Below are positions 1-8,321 of a stretch of 64,000 nt of DNA, one piece after another. This stretch comes from OCS116 cluster bacterium AG-390-I16 (GTDB taxonomy: Bacteria > Pseudomonadota > Alphaproteobacteria > MED-G09). The translations under genes were made by a program, and so were the position numbers. Within the stretch, counting starts at the first letter, position 1, and the number at the start of each line of letters is the position of its first letter. The notes under the pieces are model-generated. The model worked only from the letters and a program-made list of their open reading frames with translations. It was not told the DNA's origin and did not search any database. The stretch covers positions 1-64,000 of the forward strand of contig QCGZ01000001.1 in the NCBI GenBank assembly GCA_003279705.1, read 5' to 3'.

Positions 1-243
1 AAAATTGTAATACCTGATGTTATTATAATTCCATTGTTAAGTTTTGACTTAAGTGGTACTAGACTTGGTATGGGTCTAGGTATTTATGACAGAAGCCTTC
101 CATTTTATGAATTAAGTGATAAATATGGGCTGGCTTTTTCCAATCAGAAGACAAAGAGGCTTATTAGAGAAGAGCATGATTTTTTGATTGATGGAGTAAT
201 TACAGAAAAGAACTTTTTAAGTTTTGGAAGGAAGAAAAATTGA
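1..243 (+). CDS. 5-formyltetrahydrofolate cyclo-ligase, C-terminal end (partial)
   Basis: The reading frame is open from base 1, so this is the 3' end of a gene that begins before the window; the ATG at 34 is internal. The 80 visible residues carry the family's C-terminal signature: a hydrophobic strand ending in PLLSFD, then GTRLGMGLGIYDR (the GxGxGxYDR ATP/substrate loop), then GLAFSNQ and a HDFLIDGVITE tail. The family is an ATP-dependent cytosolic enzyme that converts 5-formyl-THF to 5,10-methenyl-THF. The stop TGA overlaps the TTG start of the next gene, suggesting translational coupling. The neighbour pairing with ymdB is common in alphaproteobacteria. Confidence 0.85.
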   Translation, partial: KIVIPDVIIIPLLSFDLSGTRLGMGLGIYDRSLPFYELSDKYGLAFSNQKTKRLIREEHDFLIDGVITEKNFLSFGRKKN

Positions 244-1046
244 GAATATTATTTTTAGGCGATATTGTTGGCAGATCAGCTAGAGATTCTGTCATAAAAA
301 AAATGCCTGATATTAGAAGAGATTATTCTTTGGATTTTGTAATTGTTAATGGTGAAAATGCTGCTGGTGGATTCGGAATAACGGAAGATATTTGTGAAAA
401 ACTTTTTTCTTCAGGTGTTGATTGTATCACAACTGGTAATCATGTTTGGGATCAGAGAGAGCTCTTAAAGTATATTGATAATGAAAATAGACTGTTACGA
501 CCTATTAATTTCCCTAGTGAAACACCTGGTAAAGGTCTGAATATTTATAATAATCAATTTGGTCGTATCCTTGTTGTAAATGTCATGGGAAGACTCTTTA
601 TGGAGTCATTAGACGATCCTTTCTCAGCTATAGAGAAAGTATTATCTGAAAATCATTTGGGTGAAAATTGTGAGGCTATAATTATTGATATACATGCAGA
701 AACTACCTCAGAAAAAACTGCTATGGGTCATTTTTGTGACGGAAAAGTCAGCTTAGTTGTAGGAACTCATACGCACATACCCACTGCTGATTATCAGATT
801 TTACCATACGGAACCGCTTACCAAACCGATGCAGGTATGTGCGGTGATTATGACTCAGTTATAGGTATGGAAAAAACTGAACCTATAAGAAGGTTTGTTG
901 AAAAAACACCTGGGGGAAGATTTAATCCTGCTCAAGGTGATCCAACCCTTTGCGGAGTAATTATTGAAACTTCAAGTGATGGGTTGAGTGAATCAATTGA
1001 ACCGTTTAGAGTTGGAGGTATTCTGTCTCAAACAAAGAAACAATAA
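240..1046 (+). CDS. ymdB: YmdB-family metallophosphoesterase (TIGR00282)
   Basis: A 268-residue calcineurin-like phosphoesterase of the YmdB group; characterised members hydrolyse 2',3'-cyclic nucleotides. Metal-binding motifs are visible in order: GDIVG near the N-terminus, NGENAAGG around residue 39, TTGNHVWDQ around residue 64, an IDIHAE segment, and GTHTHIPTAD around residue 178. The length is normal for the family. The start is TTG, overlapping the upstream stop in the arrangement TTGA. The gene lies just before yebC, the standard alphaproteobacterial order. The cellular role in this lineage is not known. Confidence 0.9.
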   Translation: MRILFLGDIVGRSARDSVIKKMPDIRRDYSLDFVIVNGENAAGGFGITEDICEKLFSSGVDCITTGNHVWDQRELLKYIDNENRLLRPINFPSETPGKGLNIYNNQFGRILVVNVMGRLFMESLDDPFSAIEKVLSENHLGENCEAIIIDIHAETTSEKTAMGHFCDGKVSLVVGTHTHIPTADYQILPYGTAYQTDAGMCGDYDSVIGMEKTEPIRRFVEKTPGGRFNPAQGDPTLCGVIIETSSDGLSESIEPFRVGGILSQTKKQ

Positions 1047-1080
1047 TTAATTAAAGATAGAATTAAAAAGAGTTTACAAA

Positions 1081-1824
1081 ATGGCAGGACATTCCAAATT
1101 TAAAAATATACAATTTAGAAAAGGGGCTCAAGATAAAAAGAGAGCTAAAATTTTTGCGAAAATTTCTAAAGAAATTACTGTTGCAGCTAAGTTAGGTTTA
1201 CCTGATCCAAGTGCAAATCCAAGATTACGTTCTGCAATTGCTCTTGGTAAAGCTCAAAACATGCCAAAGGACAATATAGAAAGGGCTATAAAAAAGAGCT
1301 ACGATGAGAATGGTGAGAATTATGAATCTGTTCGTTATGAAGGCTTTGGTATTGAAGGAGTTGGGATAATAGTTGAAACATTAACAGATAATAGAAATAG
1401 AACTGCAGGAGATATTAGATCAGTTTTTTCAAAACATGGTGGTAATTTGGGAGAGACTGGTTCCGTTAGTTTCATGTTTAATCATTTAGGTATAGTAAAA
1501 TTTTCAAAATCAGCTGGTAATTTTGATGATATTTTCGAGATTGCTAATGATGCAGGAGCTCTTGACTGTGATTTATTAGATGATGAGTATGAGATATCTT
1601 GTTCAACTGACGATTTGCATCAGGTTACGGAAAATATCGAAAATACTCTTAGTTGTGTTATTACCTCTCAATTGACTTGGAAACCATTAAATCAAATACC
1701 TTTAAATAAAGAAAAAGCTCTAAAAATAATAGAAATGATTGAAGTCTTAGAGGATCATGATGATGTACAAGAAGTTTTTGCAAATTTTGATTTACCTGAA
1801 GAGGTTTTTAATGAATTACAGTAG
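1081..1824 (+). CDS. yebC: YebC/TACO1-family probable transcriptional or translational regulator
   Basis: A 247-residue protein opening with MAGHSKFKNIQFRKGAQD, the YebC hallmark, followed by NMPKDNIERAIKK and the YEGFGIEGVGIIVE and TLTDNRNRTAGDIR segments. The three-domain length fits. Members bind DNA or act on ribosomes; the mitochondrial homologue TACO1 helps translate polyproline stretches, so the exact role is not settled from sequence. In most alphaproteobacteria ruvC, ruvA and ruvB follow this gene; here they are absent and a different nuclease gene begins 14 bp downstream. Confidence 0.93.
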   Translation: MAGHSKFKNIQFRKGAQDKKRAKIFAKISKEITVAAKLGLPDPSANPRLRSAIALGKAQNMPKDNIERAIKKSYDENGENYESVRYEGFGIEGVGIIVETLTDNRNRTAGDIRSVFSKHGGNLGETGSVSFMFNHLGIVKFSKSAGNFDDIFEIANDAGALDCDLLDDEYEISCSTDDLHQVTENIENTLSCVITSQLTWKPLNQIPLNKEKALKIIEMIEVLEDHDDVQEVFANFDLPEEVFNELQ

Positions 1825-1838
1825 GAAAATTTTTTAAA

Positions 1839-2345
1839 ATGCCTTCACCACAAAAAGTTAAAGGAAAATCATTTGAAAATGCAAAAGCAAAATTTTTAAC
1901 AGAAATTTATGGTGAAAAATTTATAAGAGTGCCGACATCTGGTGCCTTTTTAGGTGGACAAAATTATGATAGAAGGCACACAATGTCTCAAGGTCAGGTT
2001 ATGGCTTTTAAAGGCGATATAATACCTCCTGATGATTGGATTTATTTCAATTGTGAATGTAAATTCTACAAAGATTTTAAATTTCATTTATTATTCAATG
2101 AATCTAAAATATTAGATAGTTGGATTGATGAAACTTTGGCAACGGCTAACGAAAATGACCTAAACATTATTTTTATGAAATTTAATAATATTGGAGAGTA
2201 TGTTGCTTATCAAAGGCGAGAAAAATTTAAAGTTAAAAATTTTGTTTCATATTCAAAGGGATGGAATTTTACTTCTCATGAAAGTTTTTGGAATGATTAT
2301 AATATGAGTAAAATAAGAGATAGGTCCAAGGGAATTAACCTTTAA
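1839..2345 (+). CDS. PD-(D/E)XK nuclease, Holliday-junction-resolvase-like
   Basis: A 168-residue basic protein. Visible elements that match an Hjc/RecU-like PD-(D/E)XK fold are: KGKSFENAKAKFL with a glutamate in the first helix (E13), RVPTSGAFLGG (residues 31-41, the loop that in Hjc precedes the metal site), KGDII (D60) and the ECKFYKDFKF strand (E72, K74). The order E...GD...ExK is the catalytic layout of that fold. The gene sits exactly where ruvC is expected, between yebC (14 bp upstream) and tilS (26 bp downstream), in the same orientation. Function as a junction resolvase is inference; it could also be a phage-derived endonuclease. No mobile-element genes flank it. Confidence 0.65.
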   Translation: MPSPQKVKGKSFENAKAKFLTEIYGEKFIRVPTSGAFLGGQNYDRRHTMSQGQVMAFKGDIIPPDDWIYFNCECKFYKDFKFHLLFNESKILDSWIDETLATANENDLNIIFMKFNNIGEYVAYQRREKFKVKNFVSYSKGWNFTSHESFWNDYNMSKIRDRSKGINL

Positions 2346-2371
2346 AAAATAAATAACTTTATAATAACGTT

Positions 2372-3658
2372 ATGAAAAATAAAAAACCAATGAAAGATTT
2401 ACCAGAGGTAAAACTTTTTAATAAATATATCGATGGTAAATCTATTGCTCTTGCTGTTTCAGGTGGTCCTGACTCTACTGCAATGATGCAAATAGCTGCT
2501 TTTTCAAAAAAAATAAAAAATAGTAATGTTACAGTTATTGTCGTTGATCACGGTCTGAGGAAAGAGTCAAAAAATGAAGCAGAAATTGTTTGTCAAAATG
2601 CAAAATTACTTGGTTTTAAGTTTAAAACTCTTAAATGGGATGGTGTTAAACCAAAAACTCGTATTCAAGAAATAGCAAGAAAAACAAGATATAAATTAAT
2701 AACCTCTTGGTGCAAAAAAAAAGGAATTGAAAAGCTTTTTCTGGCTCATCATCTTGATGATCAAGTTGAAACCTTTTTTATGCGCCTTGGTAAGGGGTCT
2801 GGCGTTGATGGTCTTGCTGTTATGAGTTTTGTTACAGAAACATCTACACTTAAATTAGTGAGGCCTTTTTTAGAAATACCAAAGACTAGATTTATAAAAA
2901 TACTAGATACCTCCAATCTTGAATGGATTTCGGACCCAAGTAATTTTAACTCAGATTATAAAAGATCAAGGATTAGAAAAATTTTACCAATTTTATCTAA
3001 AGAGGGAATTAATTCTAAACAAATTGGATTAGTTATAAAAAGGATGCGATTAGCAAAAGATGCTTTGGATACTCAAACTAGTTTTTTGTTAGAAAAATAC
3101 TTATCAAATGTAGATAATGTGGCATATTTTTTGAATAAAAATTTATTGAAAGTCTCAGCAGAAAAAGAGATATTGCTTAGGGTTTTAGAAAAAATTTTTA
3201 TGAATATTTCGGGGTCTATTTATCCTCCAAGGAGAAATAAACTTGAACATATTTTATCTTGGATTTTAGAAAATAATAATGTTGCAGCCAAAACTTTAAC
3301 TGGTGTGGTTGTTAGAAAAAGAAAAAATGAATTTATTTTTTATAGAGAGCCAGAGGACTGTTATAAATCAGTTAATATTAGACCTCTGACTTCAAGGTAC
3401 AGTTGTTGGGATGATAGATTCTTTTTAAAGGCTAATAAATCTAATAATCTACAAATAAGAGCTCTTGGTGATGTTGGAATTACAATACTAAAGGAAGAAA
3501 GGATACTAAAGAGACAAGGTTTTCAAAATGTTCCTTTATCTGCATGGAAAACTGTTCCAGGAGTTTGGTCAAAAAAAAGACTTATTTCAGTGCCAACTTT
3601 AGGTTATTGTAAACAAAAAGATTTAAAAATTTATATAAAATCGAATAAAATTATATAA
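2372..3658 (+). CDS. tilS: tRNA(Ile)-lysidine synthetase
   Basis: A 428-residue ATP-dependent enzyme that modifies the wobble cytidine of tRNA-Ile(CAU) to lysidine, allowing AUA decoding; essential in nearly all bacteria. The N-terminal PP-loop is clear (SGGPDSTAMM, about residues 30-39), followed by VVDHGLR and AHHLDDQVETFFMRL. The C-terminal third is lysine-rich and divergent, as usual for this enzyme. It is followed by ftsH and glmM, the conserved alphaproteobacterial order, but the tol-pal genes that normally precede it are missing here. Confidence 0.93.
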   Translation: MKNKKPMKDLPEVKLFNKYIDGKSIALAVSGGPDSTAMMQIAAFSKKIKNSNVTVIVVDHGLRKESKNEAEIVCQNAKLLGFKFKTLKWDGVKPKTRIQEIARKTRYKLITSWCKKKGIEKLFLAHHLDDQVETFFMRLGKGSGVDGLAVMSFVTETSTLKLVRPFLEIPKTRFIKILDTSNLEWISDPSNFNSDYKRSRIRKILPILSKEGINSKQIGLVIKRMRLAKDALDTQTSFLLEKYLSNVDNVAYFLNKNLLKVSAEKEILLRVLEKIFMNISGSIYPPRRNKLEHILSWILENNNVAAKTLTGVVVRKRKNEFIFYREPEDCYKSVNIRPLTSRYSCWDDRFFLKANKSNNLQIRALGDVGITILKEERILKRQGFQNVPLSAWKTVPGVWSKKRLISVPTLGYCKQKDLKIYIKSNKII

Positions 3659-3735
3659 ATGCACTAGTAATTCATTATTTAGTTACTATTTATATGAGTA
3701 TGTAATTAACTAATTGTTTAGAAAGAAGGTAAAAA

Positions 3736-5655
3736 GTGAATAACGGAAATTTAAGAAATATTATAGTTTGGGTCATATTGGCATTTTCTTTATTAGGTTT
3801 GTATAACTTAATTGATAATCCTATTGTTTCAAAAAATCAGTCAGAGATTACTTTTTCTCAACTCTTAGCTGAAGTCGATGCAGGTAATGTCGTAGATGTT
3901 GAGATTTCTGGTGATAATATTTCTGGACATTATTCAGATGGACGATCTTTCAAAACTTTTGCTCCTTCCGATCCAACCTTAATTGATAGGTTATACAATA
4001 GAGGTGTATCAATTTCTGCTAAACCAGAAAAAGAAGGTGGTTCAATTTTTCTGAATATACTTATTTCATGGTTCCCAATGTTATTATTGATTGCTGTATG
4101 GATCTTTTTTATGCGTCAAATGCAAGGTGGTGGGGGAAAAGCTATGGGCTTTGGTAAGTCAAAAGCTAAACTTTTAAATGAAAAAAGCGGTAAAGTTACA
4201 TTTGAAGATGTTGCTGGCGTTGATGAAGCAAAAGATGACCTACAAGAGATAGTTGAATTTCTAAAAGATCCTTCAAAATTTCAAAGATTAGGCGGTCGTA
4301 TTCCAAAGGGAGCTTTATTAGTAGGACCTCCAGGTACAGGTAAAACATTACTTGCAAGAGCCATTGCTGGCGAAGCAAATGTTCCATTTTTTACTATTTC
4401 TGGTTCTGATTTTGTTGAAATGTTTGTTGGTGTTGGAGCTAGTCGTGTAAGGGATATGTTTGAGCAGGCAAAAAAGAATGCTCCTTGCATAATTTTTATT
4501 GACGAAATTGATGCTGTAGGAAGATCTCGAGGTGCTGGTTTAGGTGGTGGAAATGATGAAAGAGAACAAACTCTTAATCAGCTTTTGGTTGAAATGGATG
4601 GATTTGAAACAAACGAAGGTATTATTCTAATTGCTGCTACAAATAGACCTGATGTTCTTGACCCTGCTTTGTTAAGACCGGGAAGGTTTGATAGACAAGT
4701 AGTAGTTCCAAACCCAGATATAATTGGTAGAGAAAAAATATTAAAGGTTCATATTCGTAAAGTTCCTATATCATCAGATGTTGATATAAGGGCAATAGCA
4801 AGAGGTACACCAGGATTTTCGGGTGCAGATCTTGCCAATATTGTAAATGAAGCTGCACTTCTTGCTGCAAGAAGAGGTTTAAAGTTGGTTTCTAATGCAG
4901 AATTTGAAGATTCGAAAGATAAAGTTATGATGGGTCCAGAACGAAGATCAATGGTTATGACAGAGGAAGAAAGAACTTTAACAGCTTATCACGAAGCTGG
5001 TCACGCACTTGTTTCTTTAAATTATTCTTCATCTGACCCTATCCACAAGGCAACAATTATTCCAAGAGGTCGTGCTTTAGGAATGGTTATGCGTCTACCT
5101 GAAAGAGATCAAATTTCTATTACCAGAGAGAAAATGTTTGCAAATCTTGCTGTTGCAATGGGAGGTAGAATTGCTGAGGAAGAAGTATTTGGTTACGATA
5201 AAGTTACTTCAGGTGCATCATCAGATATTAAACAGGCAACTGACCTAGCTAGAGCTATGGTAATGCAGTATGGAATGTCTGAAAAATTAGGTTTTTTATC
5301 TTATGGTGATAATGAAGAGGAGGTTTTTCTTGGAAGATCTGTTGCAAGAACTCAAAGTATGTCTGAAGAAACTCAAAAACAAGTAGATTCAGAGGTTAAG
5401 GTTATAGTTGACAAATCATATAAAGATGCTGAAAAAATAATTAAAGATAAAAGAAAAGATTTGGATATTATCGCTAAAGGGCTACTTGATTATGAAACAT
5501 TAACAGGTGATGAAATAATTAATCTTTTAAAAGGTATAGATCCTACCAGAGAAGATCCTTCCGATGATGATACAGGTGGAAAAACTTTATCAGGCTCTGT
5601 TCCCAAAACAGGCGGAAAAGCCCAAAAAACAGAACCAGGTCTTCAAGGTACTTAA
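3736..5655 (+). CDS. ftsH: ATP-dependent zinc metalloprotease FtsH
   Basis: A 639-residue inner-membrane AAA+ protease. It has two membrane spans (about residues 9-27 and 104-124) with a short periplasmic domain between, an AAA domain with Walker A GPPGTGKT (about 196-203) and Walker [13 protein letters not shown], and the second region of homology [17 protein letters not shown]. The zinc site HEAGH lies at about 419-423, with the third ligand Asp expected in the TSGASSDI region. The start is GTG with an AGAAAGGT ribosome-binding site 8-15 bp before it. FtsH degrades RpoH in studied bacteria, and rpoH is present at 14.9 kb. Confidence 0.97.
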   Translation: MNNGNLRNIIVWVILAFSLLGLYNLIDNPIVSKNQSEITFSQLLAEVDAGNVVDVEISGDNISGHYSDGRSFKTFAPSDPTLIDRLYNRGVSISAKPEKEGGSIFLNILISWFPMLLLIAVWIFFMRQMQGGGGKAMGFGKSKAKLLNEKSGKVTFEDVAGVDEAKDDLQEIVEFLKDPSKFQRLGGRIPKGALLVGPPGTGKTLLARAIAGEANVPFFTISGSDFVEMFVGVGASRVRDMFEQAKKNAPCIIFIDEIDAVGRSRGAGLGGGNDEREQTLNQLLVEMDGFETNEGIILIAATNRPDVLDPALLRPGRFDRQVVVPNPDIIGREKILKVHIRKVPISSDVDIRAIARGTPGFSGADLANIVNEAALLAARRGLKLVSNAEFEDSKDKVMMGPERRSMVMTEEERTLTAYHEAGHALVSLNYSSSDPIHKATIIPRGRALGMVMRLPERDQISITREKMFANLAVAMGGRIAEEEVFGYDKVTSGASSDIKQATDLARAMVMQYGMSEKLGFLSYGDNEEEVFLGRSVARTQSMSEETQKQVDSEVKVIVDKSYKDAEKIIKDKRKDLDIIAKGLLDYETLTGDEIINLLKGIDPTREDPSDDDTGGKTLSGSVPKTGGKAQKTEPGLQGT

Positions 5656-5677
5656 TAAAATTTTTTTGGGGGATTGA

Positions 5678-7033
5678 TTGAACAAAAAATTCTTTGGTAC
5701 CGATGGTATTCGTGGGACTGTAAATGAGTCATATTTAACAGTAGATACAGCTCTAAAATTAGGTATAGCTGCTGGAAAAGTATTTACAAGAGGTCCTCAT
5801 ATTCACCGCGTTGTAATAGGCAAAGATACAAGAGTATCTGGTTATATGCTTGAAACAGCTTTAACATCAGGCTTTACATCTGTAGGAATGGATGTTTTTT
5901 TATTTGGTCCTATTCCAACGCCAGCAGTTGCCTTTTTAACTCAAGCATTAAGAGCTGATATTGGAGTAATGATAACAGCCTCTCACAATACATATGAGGA
6001 TAATGGATTTAAATTATTTGGACCTGATGGATATAAACTTTCCGATAAAAAAGAACTAGAAATTGAAGAGTTAATGTTATCAAAAGACCTGCTAGAGTTT
6101 CCACGATCAGAATATATTGGTAGGGCTAAACGAATAGACGACGCACAAGCTAGATATATTGAATATGCTAAAAGATCTTTTCCAAAAGATAAAACTCTTG
6201 AAAATATAAAAATTGTTTTAGATTGCGCTAATGGAGCTTCTTATAAAGTTGCACCAGAAACATTTTGGGAGTTAGGTGCGAAAGTAACGGTAATCGGTAA
6301 TCAACCAAATGGTAAAAATATTAATTTAAACTGCGGTTCTACCAATACTGACCTATTAAAAAAAATAGTTGTTGAAGAAAGAGCTGATATTGGAATAGCT
6401 CTCGATGGTGATGCCGACAGAATGATTATTGTCGATGAGAAAGGAGAAGAGGTAGATGGCAATCTTTTGTTCGCTTCTATTGTTAAAAATTGGAACGATA
6501 GAGGTATTCTTGAAAATAAATCTGTAGCTTCAACGATTATGGCTAACTTTGCATTAGAAAATTATTTATCAGGAATAGGAATTGATCTAATTCGTACAAG
6601 TGTTGGAGACAGACATTTAGTTAAAAGTATGAGAGAAAATAACTTAAAAATAGGTGGAGAACCTTCGGGGCATATAGTGATGAGTAATTTCGGTACAACA
6701 GGAGATGGGCTTATTGCTTCTCTTCAAGTTTTATCTATGATGTGTTCTGAAGACAGACCCATTAGTGAGCTCGTTAACTTATTTGAACTTTATCCTCAAA
6801 AAAATATATCTATACCAATAGGTGAAAATAATCCGCTTAATGATCCAATTGTAAAAAAAGTTATTAAAGAACAAGAATCATTTTTAATTAATAAAGGTAG
6901 AATTGTTGTCAGAGAAAGTGGAACAGAACCAATTATTCGTGTTATGGTTGAGTCAAAAGAAGAAAAAATCATAAATTATATTTGTGAAAAGATTGTTTCT
7001 AGCATCGAAAAGTCTCAAGAGAAAAAGAATTAA
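5678..7033 (+). CDS. glmM: phosphoglucosamine mutase
   Basis: A 451-residue enzyme that interconverts glucosamine-6-P and glucosamine-1-P on the way to UDP-GlcNAc for peptidoglycan and LPS. It opens with FFGTDGIRG; the phosphorylated serine is in TASHN at residue 102, the same position as in the E. coli enzyme; the metal loop ALDGDADRM and the phosphate-binding RESGTEPIIRVMVE near the C-terminus are intact. The start is TTG behind a run of five G (5668-5672) acting as the ribosome-binding site. It is 22 bp after ftsH and likely co-transcribed. Confidence 0.96.
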   Translation: MNKKFFGTDGIRGTVNESYLTVDTALKLGIAAGKVFTRGPHIHRVVIGKDTRVSGYMLETALTSGFTSVGMDVFLFGPIPTPAVAFLTQALRADIGVMITASHNTYEDNGFKLFGPDGYKLSDKKELEIEELMLSKDLLEFPRSEYIGRAKRIDDAQARYIEYAKRSFPKDKTLENIKIVLDCANGASYKVAPETFWELGAKVTVIGNQPNGKNINLNCGSTNTDLLKKIVVEERADIGIALDGDADRMIIVDEKGEEVDGNLLFASIVKNWNDRGILENKSVASTIMANFALENYLSGIGIDLIRTSVGDRHLVKSMRENNLKIGGEPSGHIVMSNFGTTGDGLIASLQVLSMMCSEDRPISELVNLFELYPQKNISIPIGENNPLNDPIVKKVIKEQESFLINKGRIVVRESGTEPIIRVMVESKEEKIINYICEKIVSSIEKSQEKKN

Positions 7034-7055
7034 ATTCTCTTAATTGTAAATTTTA

Positions 7056-7083
7056 TTTGACTAAAACTTTCATAGATTATATT
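7056..7083 (+). promoter_or_regulatory. Possible promoter for serC-serA
   Basis: A TTGAC-containing -35-like element (7056-7062) is followed after 15-16 bp by TATATT (7078-7083). Transcription starting about 7 bp later would begin at the first base of the structured leader described next, which is why I list it. The spacer is a little short, so confidence is low. Confidence 0.35.
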
Positions 7084-7089
7084 CCCATA

Positions 7090-7141
7090 AGTGGGTTACC
7101 CCTCCCCAACGGGGGGCAACTATCTGGAAGGATAGAGTAAA
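7090..7141 (+). promoter_or_regulatory. serC-leader-like structured RNA upstream of serC
   Basis: The 50 bases before serC are GC-rich in an AT-rich setting and fold into hairpins: CCCC (7104-7107) with GGGG (7111-7114) round an AAC loop, an alternative GGG (7093-7095) with CCC (7099-7101), and CTATC (7120-7124) with GATAG (7131-7135). The last stem holds the GGAAGGA ribosome-binding site in its loop and 3' arm, six bases before the ATG. A serC leader with a final stem over the RBS is a described alphaproteobacterial RNA family upstream of serC-serA; assignment here rests on position and shape, not on a covariance search. Confidence 0.6.
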
Positions 7142-8311
7142 ATGATAAATAAAAAACCAATAAGCAAACCTGTATGCATAAATTTTTCATCAGGGCCTTG
7201 CACTAAAAGACCGGGTTGGAGTGTTAATTCCCTTCATAACGCTCTCTTAGGTAGAAGTCACAGAAGCAAAGAAGGCAAGATCAAATTAAAAGATGCTATT
7301 GATAAAACAATAGACATCCTTGGTATTCCTGAGGACTATAAAGTTGGAATTGTTGCTGGATCTGATACTGGTGCCATTGAAATGGCTATGTGGAATTTAT
7401 TAGGGTCAAAACCAGTAGAAATTTTAGCGTGGGAAGTATTTGGTAATGATTGGAAAAAAGATATTGTAGAGCAATTGAAAATTACAAATTCAAAACCTCA
7501 CACTGCTGAGTTTGGTTATCTACCTGATCTCTCAAAAATTAATTTTGATAATGATGTTATATTTACATGGAACGGAACCACTGCTGGGGTAAAAGTTCCT
7601 AATGCAGATTGGATACCTAATAATAGAAAAGGGCTAGTTCTTTGTGATGCAACCTCTGCAGTTTTTGCACAAGATGTTGAGTGGGCTAAGTTAGATGTTG
7701 TCACTTATAGTTGGCAAAAAGTTCTCGGCGGAGAAGCAGCGCATGGAATTATTGTATTAAGCCCAAAAGCTCTTAATCATTTAGAAAGTTTTTCTCCTGA
7801 ATGGCCAATTCCTAAAATTTTTAGGTTAACAAAAGATAATAAAATCATAGAAGGTGTTTTTAGAGGCGAAACTTTAAATACCCCCTCAATGCTATGCGTA
7901 GAGGATTATCTTGATGTTCTTGGTTGGGTAGAAAAAATTGGTGGTTTGAATGCGTGTATTACAAGAGCTGATATCAGCCTTTCAAATATAGAAAATTGGA
8001 TTGAACATTCAGATTTTTTTGATTTTCTATGCAATAATTCTGAGTATCGATCTAATACCTCTGTTTGTCTTAAGTTTAAAAATGAAGAAATAGGAAATAA
8101 AGGTGAGGAATGGCAAAGAAAATTTGCCAAAGAAATAGGCCTTATTCTTGAAAAAGAAGAAGTAGCATTTGATATTGTCAATCATCGAAGTGCTCCTCCT
8201 GGTTTAAGGATATGGACTGGTGCAACTGTTGAAAGTTCTGATGTTGAAAAACTTTTACCTTGGATTGATTGGGCCTATAAGCAAGCATTAACTAATATTG
8301 ATAGTAATTAA
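7142..8311 (+). CDS. serC: phosphoserine aminotransferase
   Basis: A 389-residue PLP enzyme converting 3-phosphohydroxypyruvate to phosphoserine. It shows the alphaproteobacterial SerC type: NFSSGPCTKRPGW at residues 14-26, then SLHNALLGRSHRSKEGK. The PLP lysine is in the YSWQKVLGGEAAHG segment (about K193), and RSAPPGLRIWTGATVE closes the substrate site. The gene follows the structured leader above and is 10 bp before serA, forming the serine-biosynthesis pair. Regulation by the leader is likely translational because the last stem covers the RBS. Confidence 0.94.
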   Translation: MINKKPISKPVCINFSSGPCTKRPGWSVNSLHNALLGRSHRSKEGKIKLKDAIDKTIDILGIPEDYKVGIVAGSDTGAIEMAMWNLLGSKPVEILAWEVFGNDWKKDIVEQLKITNSKPHTAEFGYLPDLSKINFDNDVIFTWNGTTAGVKVPNADWIPNNRKGLVLCDATSAVFAQDVEWAKLDVVTYSWQKVLGGEAAHGIIVLSPKALNHLESFSPEWPIPKIFRLTKDNKIIEGVFRGETLNTPSMLCVEDYLDVLGWVEKIGGLNACITRADISLSNIENWIEHSDFFDFLCNNSEYRSNTSVCLKFKNEEIGNKGEEWQRKFAKEIGLILEKEEVAFDIVNHRSAPPGLRIWTGATVESSDVEKLLPWIDWAYKQALTNIDSN

Positions 8312-8321
8312 GGGGTTGATA

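Noticed and set aside
4196-4490. Antisense ORFs inside ftsH (and comparable ones inside serC, serA, purA, ileS, P450 and PQQ genes).
   Set aside because: They mirror conserved coding regions, have no ribosome-binding sites and no protein-like composition of their own.
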